Shown: positions 10,661-23,800, counted from the stretch's first letter. The stretch: DNA of 64,000 nt from Gerris lacustris (GCA_951217055.1 OX578276.1:66515144-66579143), one strand, 5' to 3'. Notes: generated by a model not told the origin, from the sequence alone. Translations and numbers: made by a program.

Positions 10661-12506
10661 GCCAGACCAAAACAATATCACAGGATCAAATGAAAAAATA
10701 AATCCTGGGAATAACATCCATTTTAGACTTGTTCCAATGTATAGGAAATTGTTGACAACTTTAAACTTTTGCTGTTTTGTTTTTATTTTTTCTTCAATAA
10801 AACTTAAAACAGTTTTGTTCCACACCATTATTTTTTTTAATAATTAATTGAATAATACATTTTATGAAAAAATTATTTAGGTATTTAATGTAGTATATAT
10901 GAAATAGGATAATAGGGATTTACCATTGTTCTTCGGGATTATTTTTAAGTATTAACTTTTAGGTCATGTGTGTTTAACCACCACAACAATGTATGTTTCT
11001 TTCTTTTGTGGTATATATTATTATTTTTTTCTTTTTTCTTTTGGGTTTTATTCCCGATCAACTGCCAGGGTTATTACAGGACGGGGGTTATCCGGCCACT
11101 TTTATTATATTTATATATACCAAATAATCAAACATTGATTCTTGCTAGCTATCGCATGTACAGCAATGACTGGCTCATAAGAAAACAAGCTGAAACACTA
11201 TAAAACGTAGAATTATTTGCATAAGTTGGAAACTAGTTTTGTTTTATGTTATTGTTTTAGATTTTTTTAGTTGATATAATTGCAGTTGGTGAATTAGATA
11301 TTGGTTTAGTTAAGGTAACGAAAGGGTTATATATATAAAGATGTTATAAGGCTTTACAGTACGTACTAATTGTTTATATTCCGTAGTGCATCGTAGTGCC
11401 AACTTGTTGAAAGAGTAAAAGGCCTCTTGAAACTTCTTTAATAGTTAATAAGGTCTCAACAGGCATCCGACCGATAGTTCATAGAACAGCTCCACTAGTT
11501 CCAACAGTCTAGCCATTTATATTTTATTTTCATTCCAACTACTTCAATAGATATTTCAAATTATTAAACAGGTTGCAACACTCAAAACAATGTTTCAAAC
11601 CTGCATTTTACGGCACTTCTTTAGATTGTTACTCCCCTTATAAAAAAAATAGAGGGGAGTAAGAATCTAAAGAAGGTGTACGGAATGTTCTTCTTTAGAC
11701 TGTTACTCCCTTTTTAAAAACATTATAAGTGTGATATTACCTTTGCCCCTAAGTACATTGGACTAAAGATGCCTTTGTTTTAATAATTATTTAATCAGTC
11801 ATTTATATTTTTAAAATAACATGGGGAGTAAAAATCTAAAGAAGTACCCATTTTACTTTATATTTCACTACGTAAAATGGAAAATAATGATGATAAAATG
11901 CCTCTAATCATTGTAAGGAGTACGAAAATATATATAATTCAGATCTCATTGGCATTATTTCACTAGATTAAAGTTAGACCTTATAATTAGTTATAAGGTA
12001 AGAAGTGAATATTTAGAAGATAATATGCAGTTGAGATTGTTAGTAGAGAGTGGTTTTAATGGTAATTCAATATAAATATAACATTTGTTATGATAATTCT
12101 GTCTTAATGTACCACCAATTCACACTTTCCACAAATTTTTTTTATTGCATAATGAATCTGTTTAAACCTGTGGTTAGTTGAAAAATAATCAGAAGTTTTC
12201 ATTGTTATTATTTTAGTTTGGATTATTTAATCCTTATTTAGATTTAGTTCTTTTGTTATATTGGCTGGTTTAGCAAACCTGACCAGGCATTGTTTGTTTT
12301 ATTCCATCAAAACACATTTCTATCTTGATTGTCTATCTTTAATATTATTATATTTTAAAACATTATAACTTATCTGTGCATAATTTGTGTGAATTATCCA
12401 TCTTTTTCATCCTTATATATGCCTTTATCTTCATCTACTTATCTGATTTTTTCCTTTTATAATTATTTTTGCCTTATCTTTTTAAAGGTACTTCATATTT
12501 ATGAAA
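10661..12506. other. AT-rich intergenic DNA with short hairpins
   Basis: No gene recognised. At 11616-11674 the phrase CTTCTTTAGATTGTTACTCC pairs with GGGAGTAAGAATCTAAAGAA across a 14-base loop. A second, wider pair built from the same phrase lies at 11690-11850. These look like a small palindromic repeat present twice. The remainder is featureless. Confidence 0.45.
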
Positions 12507-13850
12507 ATAGTACATTACGCGTCTAGTGCGGAAAGTAGCATTTTGCATGCGAGTGTGGAGTTGGCACCCGAGCGACAGCGAGGGTAGTAAAACCACATGA
12601 GCAAAGCAAAATGCAGTTTTCGCACGAGTTGCGTACCGTACTTCATTCTTCTGATTATGACTAGAGAGGTTGGTAGAAAGTTACACAACAATATTGTCAC
12701 CACAATTTTTATTACACATAAACTCACAAACGCGTTTCGACAAATAACATCATCTTCAGTGTGTGTGTTAACTTAGTAAGGGTTAATTCTGTACTAAGCT
12801 AACTATATTTTACAAACATTTATTATAAACTAACAGTACAACGTGGGGGTGGACTAGGGTCGTGTGGGTAGAGGGATTACTACGAAAGGAACGAGGTAAG
12901 GGATATGGAGTTGAGATCTAAGTCGGGAAGACAATTAAAGGTAAAAGGTTCAGGTAACATTTGGTTTTTCAACTGCTAAAATAATACTTTCTTATATGCT
13001 ATGACTAAAATATCTTACAACTACTACATTATTTAAAAAAATATATATTTTTTATAGGTTTTACAAGAGCAGAGTTGTTAAGATTTGATTTTTCATTAAA
13101 ACATGCTATACTAAAACCTATAAAAAATATATTTTTTTAAATAATGTAGTAGTTGTAAGATATTTTAGTCATAGCATATAAGAAAGCATTATTTTAGCAG
13201 TTGAAAACCAAATGTTACCTGAACCTTTTACCTTTAATTGTTTTCCCGACTTAGATCTCAACTCCATATCCCTTACCTCGTTCCTTTCGTAGTAATCCCT
13301 CTACCCACACGACCCTAGTCCACCCCCACGTTGTACTGTTAGTTTATAATAAATGTTTGTAAAATATAGTTAGCTTAGTACAGAATTAACCCTTACTAAG
13401 TTAACACACACACTGAAGATGATATTATTTGTCGAAACGCGTTTGTGAGTTTATGTGTAATAAAAATTGTGGTGACAATATTGTTGTGTAACTTTCTACC
13501 AACCTCTCTAGTCATAATTATGAAGTGGTACCACAAAATCTCAGTCAAAACAACTAATTATTTGTTTATTCTTCTGATTTCAATAATAAATAAAGAAAAA
13601 AAACTTTCTTTAATTAAACAAACAGCAAATTAGTTTTTTTTTAAATGTAAACAAAGATGCTAATCGTGCGATAAGGTGAAAACTCTTCTTTATTTCCGCA
13701 CTAGTGCGGAATAAAAAAATTATTATGAAACGCACATGCGCAATGAATACAACTACGAAAAGAATAACTTTCTACGCATCTGAACAGAGATAAAATGTAA
13801 ATATATATCGTATCAATCGTAGATAAAATGTATTTTTATTTACCATAATT
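12507..13850. mobile_element. element of the 53.5-54.7 kb family, split by a fold-back insertion
   Basis: The left part (12507-12640) matches the ends found near 53.47, 54.02-54.13 and 54.58-54.71 kb (AGTGCGGAAAGTAGCATTTT, ...GAGTGTGGAG..., ACCCGAGCGACAGCGAGGGT). The right part (13580-13850) matches 53.80-54.00 kb (CTAATCGTGCG, CGCACATGCGCAATGAATAC, TATCGTATCAATCGTAGAT). The middle is occupied by the fold-back element at 12657-13567. No coding capacity remains in this copy. Confidence 0.7.
12657..13567. mobile_element. long fold-back element with about 400-bp arms
   Basis: Left arm about 12657-13063 and right arm about 13112-13518 are almost perfect reverse complements around a 48-base loop. 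A 12-base direct repeat, ATTCTTCTGATT, flanks it at 12645-12656 and 13568-13579, as expected of a target duplication. Between the right arm and the right repeat lie 49 bases with no partner on the left. The same small frame (MSLCVIKIVV...) read from both arms is a by-product of the palindrome, not a gene. Confidence 0.8.
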
Positions 13851-14102
13851 TGTAATTCATACAGCACCGCACAGTTTCTATTATAACTTTTGTTAATATT
13901 TCCTTAAAAGTAATATTATTATTTATTTATGTTAGTTATTATAACTTCTAAATTTCATATTCATCCGGTTGGGTAATTGGAATTGTTTTATTTTTATTTA
14001 CCATTTGATATTAATAATTCTCCTCCTGGCGAAACAGGATCTAAAATCTATGTAATATATTATGTAAAAAATTGAGGATTATTGCCAAGTTAGTAAGTTA
14101 TG

Positions 14103-14424
14103 ATATGAAGAGGTACTTACCGTCGATACTTACTCGATCTGAGGATCACTGGACCGATTTCGGCTACACGCCATCATCAGCAGAAGAATATAGAACTCTG
14201 TAAGTCGACATCAACTCGTAAAGTCTACATGAGAGAATGCCTGTTTCTCAGACTTGATGAGAGAGACATGTAAGTCTGAGAGAGAGGCACAATATAGAGC
14301 TCTATGAGTCGAGTCGAAATGACTCACAGAGCTCTATATTCTTCTGTTGATGATGGCGTATAGCCGAAACTGGTCCAATGATCCTCTGATCGAGCAAGTG
14401 TCGACGGTAAGTACCTCTTCATAT
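14103..14424. mobile_element. palindromic element of about 320 bp
   Basis: Arms of about 105 bases (14103-14207 and 14319-14424) are reverse complements with scattered mismatches, beginning ATATGAAGAGGTACTTACCG. Each arm carries the CTGATGATGGC...GCCGAAA motif (14158-14180 minus; 14347-14369 plus, with TTGATGA). No protein is encoded. Confidence 0.75.
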
Positions 14425-15615
14425 TTTATATATGTATAATATATACATTATATGAATGAAATCCAAATACTACTGATTGACTGATTGACTCATCACGATA
14501 TCTCTGGAAATACTGGACCAATGACCATGCAATTTTCTTGGCAGGTTCCCCTTAGGCTCTATTTATATCATCTTGATCCATTAATAAATACAAAATAAAA
14601 GTTGGGCACTTGAATCTCTAAATTTATAATTTTGTTTAATTTGATGACATAAAAATCAAAGTGAAAGGATTTTCTTATCGGTCATTTTGATTCAGGATGG
14701 CGATACATAAATGGCCGCTTAAGAAAAATAAACTTTGAAACTAAAATAATTATCACTGCTTCTATAAAATGCTGAAATAAAATCCATGTGTTTGATATGA
14801 TAATTTCTATAATGTTGCTGAAGTCTGTTATGAAGTGATTTTCGGAAATTCGAGAGGAAAAATATGAGGAGCGAAATGAAGGAGAGGCATTAATTGTGAC
14901 CAAACTTATCTAATGAAGATAAAAATTTAATTCCTCAAGAAAGAAGAGTGAGAGGGGGATTAGTCAATAAGTTTCTAAATAGATTCTAGTTATAAAATCT
15001 AGTTTTGTAAATTCTATGTGATCCAATGTGCACGCTTAGCTTAAGAGTTGTAATGCTTCTTTTCGATTTTATTAACCTTTTAATTTTTTTTAGGTAATAC
15101 ACACATAATAATAGAAATTAGGTACGTATTAGCTTAATTTATAATTTGATTAATAATTTAATTTATAATGTAATTTATTACATTTTGTCTATTATTTTAT
15201 TTTAAAAGCATGTTGAGTTATATACTCTTGCCCAATATTGGTAAATTACTTTAGGATAGAAGCATTCGTGTATTAGAAATCTACCAAAAGAGTTAATATC
15301 TTTGACGGTTATCTTTATTATATTTACCTACTATCTAATATATTTTGTTAAGTTTTTCCTTTACTTGAAAGCTCTTAACAAAAAGAAAAAAGATTATGCA
15401 TTAATCAGATGTTGATCACAAAAAAAGTAAACATAATTTATAACACATAAAATTAATCTATTTACTCCAGGTAATGCCTGTACGTTTTACCCTCTTATTT
15501 TTAAAAAAAAAAATATTAATTTGCCCTCTTATGATGTACAAATCAGTGGGTATTGTTATTTTTGTTTTAGATCATTTTTTTAAATGAATATGTGGCTCAT
15601 TCATGTACTTTCATG

Positions 15616-15616
<1 letters not shown>
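14425..15616. other. intergenic DNA, no gene
   Basis: A phrase near 14475-14620 (ATCTCTGGAAATACTGGACC, then CAGGTTCCCCTTAGGCTCTA) resembles generic insect interspersed-repeat wording. Otherwise it is AT-rich with no recognisable gene or RNA. Confidence 0.4.

Positions 15617-15692
<76 letters not shown>
15617..15692. repeat. (TA)n microsatellite
   Basis: About 38 uninterrupted TA dinucleotides. Confidence 0.97.
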
Positions 15693-15698
<6 letters not shown>

Positions 15699-15979
15699 AA
15701 TTGACACCCTAAAAGGAGACAGCTGTGCTAATAACAATCAAAAGGACAGTAGTGCAACACTCTGCTTCTCAGTGTGACTGTTGTTCTTTGCCAAGATATA
15801 AAGCGAAGCAGGGTACGCAAGAGAGATATTTATGTAAGATTATTAGGGCCTGCGAAATTTGTTACCACAACCAAGCCATATAACTGAAGTGTAGGCTAGT
15901 CACTTAATACTAAAATATTTACCCTAAAAGAAAATTGCATTTCATGACTTATACTCGGAATTTTGCATAGCATTGTACC

Positions 15980-16099
15980 CTGAACCATACTGGGTCATCA
16001 AGAGAAGAAAGGAAATCACCCCAAGAGTTGTGGAGAAATAAGAAGTCAAATCTCGAACATTTTGGATTGACTTGCTTAGCTGTTATAGCAATGACATAA
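15980..16099 (+). pseudogene. Ty1/copia-like integrase fragment
   Basis: A 40-codon open stretch includes PQELWRNKKSNLEHF, which resembles the (T)P-x-E-L-W-x-x-x-K-P-x-x-x-H-x-R segment after the catalytic core of Ty1/copia integrases. The frame closes at 16097-16099. Downstream to about 16500 only broken frames follow, one with a TRNPEYHWKAKHF-like stretch that could be copia RNase H. No LTRs were found. The call rests on one short motif. Confidence 0.4.
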
Positions 16100-16131
16100 T
16101 AGAAATATGGATTAGTAAGCAAATAAACCAA

Positions 16132-18424
16132 TGTTACTTATTTATGATAATGAGTTTGGGTATTGTATTTGGTTAAAGGAAATTGCAGACTTATTAGGCC
16201 TGGAAGTCGTAAAATTGTATGAAGATTCTCTTGTTTAATGAAACTGAATCACCATAATTATGCAAGTAAAACTTATAAAAATATCTTATGTCTAGATATT
16301 GTGAAAAGCAAGACATATCTGAGATGGCTGTGAATCCACTGCACACTCGTAACCCAGAATACCATTGAAAAGCAAAGCACTTTAAGTAAAAGCAGACACT
16401 AAGAAGTATCCGTGATCTGGTACTTCTGGGAAATCTATACATGAAAAATATCTGTACAGAATTCAAGATAGCTCGCTATGCCTACCTTTGAACAAAAGAC
16501 CCATGAGACTGTCACATAATCAGATTTAGAGAAGCTAGGAAAATCCTTTTACACACAATGCTCAACAACCCTAAGGTGCTTCCTCGGGTATTCACTAATG
16601 TTGACCAACTACTGACCTTCATTATTAACTATGTTGGCAGTCAAAGCTCGGCGTCTTCTGTTGATAGGAATGAACAGGTCGTTACAACTGAGCAATGAAT
16701 TAAGACATTGCAGAGGCCACCTTGGTCCCACCTTCCTGAAACTTTTCAAACCACTGTATGCTCATCTTTTCTTGACAACTTTAAGTAACGTATTGTTCCT
16801 ACTAATGCAGGATAGGAATTTCATCGTTTAAACTAGGCATCGTTTAACTCTATTATTGAAACGAGGGTATTGCGATAATTATTGAATATTAAGAATATAG
16901 TAGTTTATCACGATGAGTGTCATAGTTAAAGATAATAAGAAGTGGAGTAGGGTTGCAGAGTAGGGGAACCGAGCCATTCAACTAGACCCCTACAAGAACC
17001 TTAGCGATCTGCAGCCCTTTCAACTATTATTATAAATATATCACATCACTACATAAAAACTTCTAATTCCATCCAATTGAAATTTTACAAGCAGGTTTCA
17101 ATAATAGTTTAGACGCTTTACATGAAGTTTTATTAAAATCGATACCTTAAAACTTAAGATATTGTTAAAAATGTCATTTTCTATTTTTAAGACGTTTTGA
17201 CCCGATTAAAAGGATCATACACTCTGTATAATTTCATAGTGGTGTCGCTGTGGATTTTACTATAAAATAACATTTATCTCATCGAATAGACAAAGGTAGC
17301 ATTTTCCCCCCTTCCTAAAATTACAATTTTAAATTTTAAGCTCACTTTTACTCGAGCGTTGCGCGCGAATGCTTGGATTCATAAAGTTTTCCAGCGAACT
17401 TAACCTGAGCATTGATAAAAGTAACATAAATACACAATTTCAACTAAATCTGTTAACTTTGACTCAAGTTATCATCGAACATGTAAACACTATTGACAGA
17501 TAGGCAATAAAAGAGGCTCGCTTTCGCTCGCTTTAATAAAATATTAGTGACGAATTCGAAGGCTTTAAATTCAAAACGGACATGTCTGAAACTTCCAAAT
17601 GTGTCCTCTAAATATTTGTTACCGCACTTTTTAGTATTGCTTGAAATAGATAAGCCCCACGATGTTTAAATATCTATATATTTAGAGTGATGACTAACGA
17701 TTTTATAAATAGCTTCTTGCGTTTAATAAAATATGCATTGTGTATGTTTGTCTGTGTGTATATCAGAAAATTTTACGCCTGTGACGAAAACTTGAGTTAT
17801 CGTTGACCGATTTATGTGAAATAATATGTGTATTTCTTCTATCAATGCTCAGGATAAGTTTGTTAACTAGGAAATAAAATGAAGAAACACTTTTAAAGTA
17901 AGTTACATTTTGAAATTCTTTAACATATTATTTTTTTAGCAGCAGGGTTGGAACATAAAGAAAAATGTTTATAACAACATGAAAAGGGTCAAGCACGTGG
18001 TGATGTAGGTATTAGAGAAACGCAACTTACCCCAACTAACAACCCTCACATCTGATAGAAGTTTTAATCACGCAATGTCAATGGACTTAAAATACAGTTT
18101 GATAATCTGCTGCTATTATTTTACTCTAACTTAAAATGAATTTCCAACGAAAAATCCCTGAAAAACTCTTATTTTAACAGAATATTTTTCTAAATAAAAG
18201 AAGTAACGGCTTTGGATAATTTTTAGATTGGATTATATCGATAGATGCTTTAGTTTGGATGAATTATTTGATAAACTACCCAATTTTTAGTGAATTATCT
18301 TTTTATTATTATTTAACGCCCCTTTGAACACAACATCAGGATTTTACATGATAAAAATCGACAAGTTGTGATCAATAGTGTGAACATGTTACATTTCTCT
18401 GGGATTAGAACAAGTTATGTTGAA
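16132..18424. other. intergenic DNA, no gene recognised
   Basis: Several small frames (for example 16631-16831) resemble no family and have no supporting context. Possible further copia remnants lie before about 16500. The rest is plain AT-rich sequence. Confidence 0.4.
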
Positions 18425-18740
18425 GTTTGGACCTTGGTTCTAGGCGAGATACTGCTATGAGTGGTATTTACGGTAGCTCATTTCTATCGCTTTCACTTAT
18501 CATGAGTTTCCGGATTCGATCCCCGTTCGGGCACCATCCAGCAAGGTGCCCCACGCTTGATGTCCACCAAGTATCGCCGTATAAATGGGTTGCTGTTTAT
18601 GTGAAGTGGTGACTAACTGGGTGCGTTTGTTATCCATTTCATATACAGTTGTATATTATACCCTCTGGCAGGTCTAACCCCTCCAAGGCTGCTACCCCTC
18701 GGAGGTAGTAAGATACGAGTACTTTGACCTATGCAGATTG
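18425..18740 (+). repeat. SINE-like block with a B-box-like sequence
   Basis: GGATTCGATCC at about 18512-18522 fits the pol III B-box consensus, and the sequence is GC-richer than its surroundings. An upstream A box is not convincing. The 61-codon frame across it is probably accidental. Confidence 0.4.
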
Positions 18741-19319
18741 TTATTAGTTATTAATTTCTATTTTTCTTATTTAAATCATACAAGCTGATTACCCGATTAC
18801 CCGTCCTCCGCTACAAAGATATTTAATTTAGAAGTGCTGATTTGAAAGTTATTAATGAAGTAAATTTATTTTCTTTGTGTATCTCCCCTCCCTGCCTCCC
18901 GGTGTAAATTTGAATGATCATAAATCATATGCTTACATTCTAAACAGACCCTTATACCCTTATATCCATCGACTTTATCCCAAGTGTTAACTTCCAAATT
19001 TCAGAAGGTTCATTTGACTCAATTCCCCTTCTTTTTTTTATTTTACCCCTATTTTACCTCTTAAAGATAACATTTTAGAAAATACTCATTGACATCCAAT
19101 ACTAATATAACAATTATCATACTACATAGATTTTATTGGTGATGCAGTGAGGAAACATGGATTAAATAAGTGTACCACCGCAAAATAGAAACAAATATAG
19201 AACAAAATTAAAAGTAATTATTTCATAAAAACTTCCGCATGCCACCGTCTTCATTTAAAATTCCCGGATTAAGTAATATGTTATATAAAAGACTAAACAA
19301 ACAGGAACCTACCTAAAAA

Positions 19320-19965
19320 ATTGCAATGTTCTAGTGAAACTGGTTCCAGAGATATAGCTTTGTCAAATTTCCCATATAAATGGAATTGACCGATTAGGAA
19401 TCTGTTAACGAAAGGTGTTTGTCATAAAAAGCAGCTAACTTCCGAATTTGAATTTTCATGTCGAATTCTGCATCTAAATTGCCGCCTATTATAATCAAGA
19501 TGAAGGATCGTAAAAAATATTAGTAAAGATCGTAAAAAAATAATCGTAAATAAAGATTCTTAGCATGCACTTAGGTGATAAGATGAACTTCCATACAACA
19601 TTTCAGCACTCTAGCTATTACCGTTCTAGAAATACTACATATTATGAATATAAATAGACGCCATATTGAATTAAGATCGCCGACTGCAAAATCCTTTGAC
19701 AGAAGTTGTTTGTGACAAAATAGAAAACCAACTTTCGAATTTTAAGGTTTCAGTCCAATTGGTTCTGGAGATATCGACATGTTGAATTCCACATATAAAT
19801 GGCCGCCTTATTGAATCTAAATGGTGAAACGTTAAACAGTTCTTAGCTAGCAGCTAGGACCTAGGAGATAAGAGGAACCTCCAAAAACTGTTTTATACCG
19901 AGCACTTAAGGGGTAGGGGGAATCTCCATGCAAATTTCAACCCTCTAGCTTTTGCCTTGCTGGAT
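19320..19965. repeat. degenerate repeated block
   Basis: Related phrases recur within the block: GAAACTGGTTCCAGAGATAT against CCAATTGGTTCTGGAGATAT, CCATATAAATGG against CACATATAAATGGCCGCC, and two CTTCCATACAA/CTCCATGCAA lines. It looks like two decayed copies of a noncoding interspersed repeat. Confidence 0.5.
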
Positions 19966-20164
19966 ATATTATGGTGATGGATTTGGCTTTTGATATACTT
20001 ATAGATAAACTTAGGTATTTTGATTTAAAATATATAAGTATATTTAGTATACATCACATAGGCTTCATCAGTTTAAAAATCAAAGACGCATGCATACTTT
20101 ATTTTATAAAACAAATGACCATTCGTCCAGCATTAGGGTGCGAGAAAACTCTTCTACTACACTT

Positions 20165-20580
20165 TTTCTGATGCATATTCCTCCTGAACGGCTGAACCGA
20201 TCTGCACAAAAGTTGGCACGGTCATAGTGACTTACCTCAGGAAGGTATACATCCGAAATGGTCCAAATTGGTACACAGGGGCAGGGGTACGGGGAACAGG
20301 GTACAAAAGTTTCCTTCTGAACGGCGGAGTGATTCGCACGAAATTCGGCATGGTCATAATGACCAACTACAGGAAGGTATAAATCTGAAATGGTCCAAAT
20401 TCGTACACTGGGGTACGGGGTACGGGGTTCAAATGTGAAAATAATATATGCCCTTCATGATGCTTGTCGTTAGAAAGCTCTTTACGAGTACAGTTATTGT
20501 TGTTATGTTCCCTTTGTCATATTTTTATTTAAGAGGGGGTAAAATAGAAAAACAGGAAAAAATGCTTTTTAATTAAAATT
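20165..20580 (+). repeat. Helitron-like repeat with a tandem duplication
   Basis: A unit of about 140 bases is present twice (about 20180-20310 and 20318-20440): CTGAACGGC...GAT(C/T)-GCAC..., GGCA(C/T)GGTCATA, AGGAAGGTATA, GAAATGGTCCAAATT. It continues into CCCTTCATGATGC, AGCTCTTTACGAGTACAGT and TTGTTGTTATG, phrases shared with the array at 27.6-29.8 kb and the block at 24.9-25.2 kb. Confidence 0.65.
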
Positions 20581-21339
20581 AGAGATTTTACTATTTTTGA
20601 TCCGAATTCTGCTGTTTATAAATACAAATGTTTATTGTTTAAGATTAAAATGCACGCTCTGCTTAATATTGCAAGCAGACAACTGCATTGCACACCTAGT
20701 AGAGGTGAGATCGATTATTCATTTATATAATATCTTTACTTACTTCACCGTATGTATCCTCGATTACTGCACTTTTCTATATTTGATTATTTATCTATTT
20801 AGTTAAAATCCTCATGCGTACCCATCCCACCTCTACTTAGATCTTAAAACACCATTACATTATTTTTCTTTTCTATTAAATATTTGTATATATCATATCA
20901 GATCATATAATATGATGACCCATTAATGTGCAAAAACTGTTCTGCATTAGCAACTAATTTTCGGGAATTGTTTAAATACTTTTTTCCATAAAATAACGTT
21001 TTTCTATTGTACTGAAAGTTTTATTTAGCACTTTCTAAATTTAGATCTAAAAAGTTACTTAGTTACAAAGTTATCTTTTTATATTATTAATTTTTTTTTT
21101 CAAAACACTAGTCCAGTGAGTAAGAGAGAGTTGGATATATACTAAGCTGGGCGTTTAACAAGGATAGATAAGAGATATAGGAGGAGTAAAAGATAAGAGT
21201 AAAAAGTCTGAGTGCTTTAAAAGGATTAAGAAGAAAGGGGATGGAGGTGGAGGGGTAGGTAATTAGGGGGTTTGTTTACTTTACACTACTTTCTTTTTTT
21301 CTTTGGAAAAAATAAGTTTTTTGTATTAAAAATGACATT

Positions 21340-21450
21340 CACGACCCAGATTCTTCCGTTGTCCTGAGGTAGCACGTGCGCCTTATTAATTGGGAGGTCA
21401 TGAGTTAATTAGAGGCTCTGCCCCCTAGTTGTTGTTATTATTATTATTAT
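21340..21450 (+). repeat. decayed tRNA-derived SINE
   Basis: TGAGGTAGCACGTGCGCC resembles a tRNA A-box region. GGGAGGTCATGAGTTAATTAG occupies the T-arm/B-box position in mutated form, and the block ends GGCTCTGCCCCCTAGTTGTTG plus an (ATT)n tail, the usual layout of an insect tRNA-SINE. Confidence 0.45.
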
Positions 21451-21889
21451 ATTATGCTTCCGATCTTACCGAAAGTAACAAAAGCTATGTTTTCATTCTG
21501 AAGATCGAAAATATTTTATGTCTCTGATTTCAAGCATTCCAATACAAAAATCCGTTTTGGACATCAGGGACCATTTTTTTGGTCCTGCGTCTGTCGTTCT
21601 ATTTTTCGTAACTAACATATCATAAAAACTACTTGACCGACATTTATGAAATATGGTTTTCTTGGTCCCATATAAGTTTCAACCTTCTGCGCCCATTTGT
21701 TTCTCTTCCATATGCACAAACACCTACATTTACTTCCACATTAACTTTAAAAGTGCTTAGTTGACAGAAGTTCCAGATTAATGTGAACCTCCCACGCACA
21801 TTAACTATGACTAAATTGATACTTAATTCGTGTAAAATATAAAATAATTTTGACAGAATTAAATAAAAGTTGTAAACAATTAAATAAAT

Positions 21890-21975
21890 TAGTCATTAAT
21901 GGGATGTAAAAGCATAAATCACATCAATAAAATAAGGGATAGGATGCGAGGAAACTATGTGCCACACTAATTTGC
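21890..21975 (+). repeat. dispersed repeat, copy 1
   Basis: GGATGCGAGGAAACTATGTGCC here is the reverse complement of sequence at 35866-35960 and 63912-64000, with shared flanking text (AAAAGCATAAAT..., AATAAAAT...). Two of the three copies are in the opposite orientation. Confidence 0.7.
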
Positions 21976-23222
21976 TGACTGTTTTTAACTGCAATCGCAA
22001 ACAGGTTTTATTTTTAGTTACTTTAAGGTTTATTTCTATTTATTTTAAAAAGCAATACTAAGGGAAGGGAATTCTCTTTTCTGTCTTTCGGAAAAACAAT
22101 TTTTTGGCAACAGTCTCCTTATTTTCCTTAAAGCTATTGCTTTTATGTCGTTTTAATGTTTATCTGACCGAGTTTTAGCTCGTATTGGGTCTAAAGGATT
22201 TCATCGAGGTAATGTTATTCCTGCGAGATGGTTGATTTTAGTTGGCGGACCCAATACATTGTTCGACCTAAAATACATTGTACGACCTAACCATTTTATC
22301 CTGAGGTTCCTTTCTATTTTACACCGCTCTATATCTTTAGAAACAACTCATTATTGATTTTTTTTGCCCTTGCCAAGTATGACCTAGCTGCGCTTCTAGA
22401 GTTCTTTTACACTGCAGGTCATATTTCTTTTACGCTTTTCTTTGTTGTTTTGTTTTGTTATTCGCATGACTTGCTACGCCTTGTAAAGTTCCCTTCTCTA
22501 GTTGGGTTCATAATTAACAACTCTTAGTGTGTTGATAAAAATAATTATGAGGGAAAGCGAAAAGTCAGAAGATAAACATTTGGTTGAAAGAACAGCTTGC
22601 AATATTTTTTTCTACATTGCAAAATGCAAAGTACTACATTAGAGATCTATATTTTTTTTAGAGGAACACGTTTATATTAATATCAATTCATTTTTCTATG
22701 ACGAAACTGAAGATATGTGTGATTGTCAAGTTCCATAGTTATGTAATAGCTCACCCTTCAATTAAATTCCTAGTCACTTCAATTATTGAAAAAATAATAA
22801 TTAACGTAATGTACTTTACGAGTCATTTTGAAAACGTTGTAAGCCTGCTATTTATCTAACGTCTTAAGTGGTTTACAAAACTAAACTCTGTCAACGATGT
22901 CTTAAGTAAGAGGTTACTGATCATGGATTAATCTGTTATCGTCAACCTGTTACTAACCTGTTATTTACTTATAATAGGTTAATCCCTGATCATCAATAAA
23001 GAGAATTGACTAGTTAAATAAGAGGTTATATTTACAGGAGACGTTTCGTCATTTGTAATTGTAAACACAAGTAAATTGATCATGATTTATTTTGTCATTA
23101 AGTTTTATTTATCGAAAGTAAGTTTTATGATCAACACAAAGTTAGGTTATTAAAGAGTTGTGGGATCGGTCACTTTATATAATCTACATAATGCGGTCAT
23201 AACCATGTGGTCATAACATGTG
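21976..23222. other. intergenic DNA, no gene
   Basis: AT-rich with no coding frame of note. Repetition of TTACTGATCATGGATTAATC-like wording around 22900-22995 (CTGATCAT twice) is minor. Confidence 0.4.
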
Positions 23223-23617
23223 GCACTTTTTTGAACACTTATAGCTCAGCTTCTATAATAGATAGAGATTACATGATAGGGTTTGCGGGATCTGAAAACT
23301 AGATTATTCTACTTTAAATATCTATAACTTAACAAACTATTGAGTGAAAGCCATGCAATGACGGTTTGAAGTAGGGTCTTAAAAAAAGTCGTTGTCCGGG
23401 TAGTTTTGATAAAATAAATGTTTCTTAAAAAATGAATATTTAACAAAATTACTCAAAAACAACTTTTGCATATTCTACAGATTTACTTCAAACTTTCATT
23501 GCATGGCATTTACCCAATAGTTTGTTACAGTAGAAGAATGTAGTTTTCAGACCCCGCAAACCCCTTATGTCTATCTATTACAGAAGCTGAGCTATAAGTG
23601 TTAAAAAAAAGTGCGGT
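23223..23617. mobile_element. inverted-repeat element
   Basis: Left arm 23223-23376 and right arm about 23481-23617 are diverged reverse complements, including AACACTTATAGCTCAGCTTCT, GGGTTTGCGG, ACAAACTATTG and GCCATGCAATGA. The spacer is about 100 bases. No coding sequence. Confidence 0.65.
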
Positions 23618-23639
23618 TTTTTTTGCCCATCCTGTTCAT

Positions 23640-23800
23640 TAAAATGGATTTACCGGATTAAAGGTCCAAAAATGTGGTTTTTCAAAACGTCTGTATCTGA
23701 GGTCTGTCGTCTGCGCTGACGCTTGGAGCATTAACCATTGAACCAATTTCATGAAATTTGGTATACATGTTTAGTTACATCTTGTCGGATATTTTATTTT
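23640..23800 (+). repeat. interspersed repeat family B, copy 1
   Basis: GATTTACCGGATTAAAGGTC, TTTTTCAAAACGTCTGTATC and ACCAATTTCATGAAATTTGG match, with divergence, blocks at 33470-33850, 41085-41230 and 47750-47840. Confidence 0.6.

Noticed and set aside
12515..13633. Shared frame MSLCVIKIVV... on both strands
   Set aside because: It lies in the arms of the fold-back element and diverges to unrelated text at the ends, so it is a by-product of the inverted repeat.
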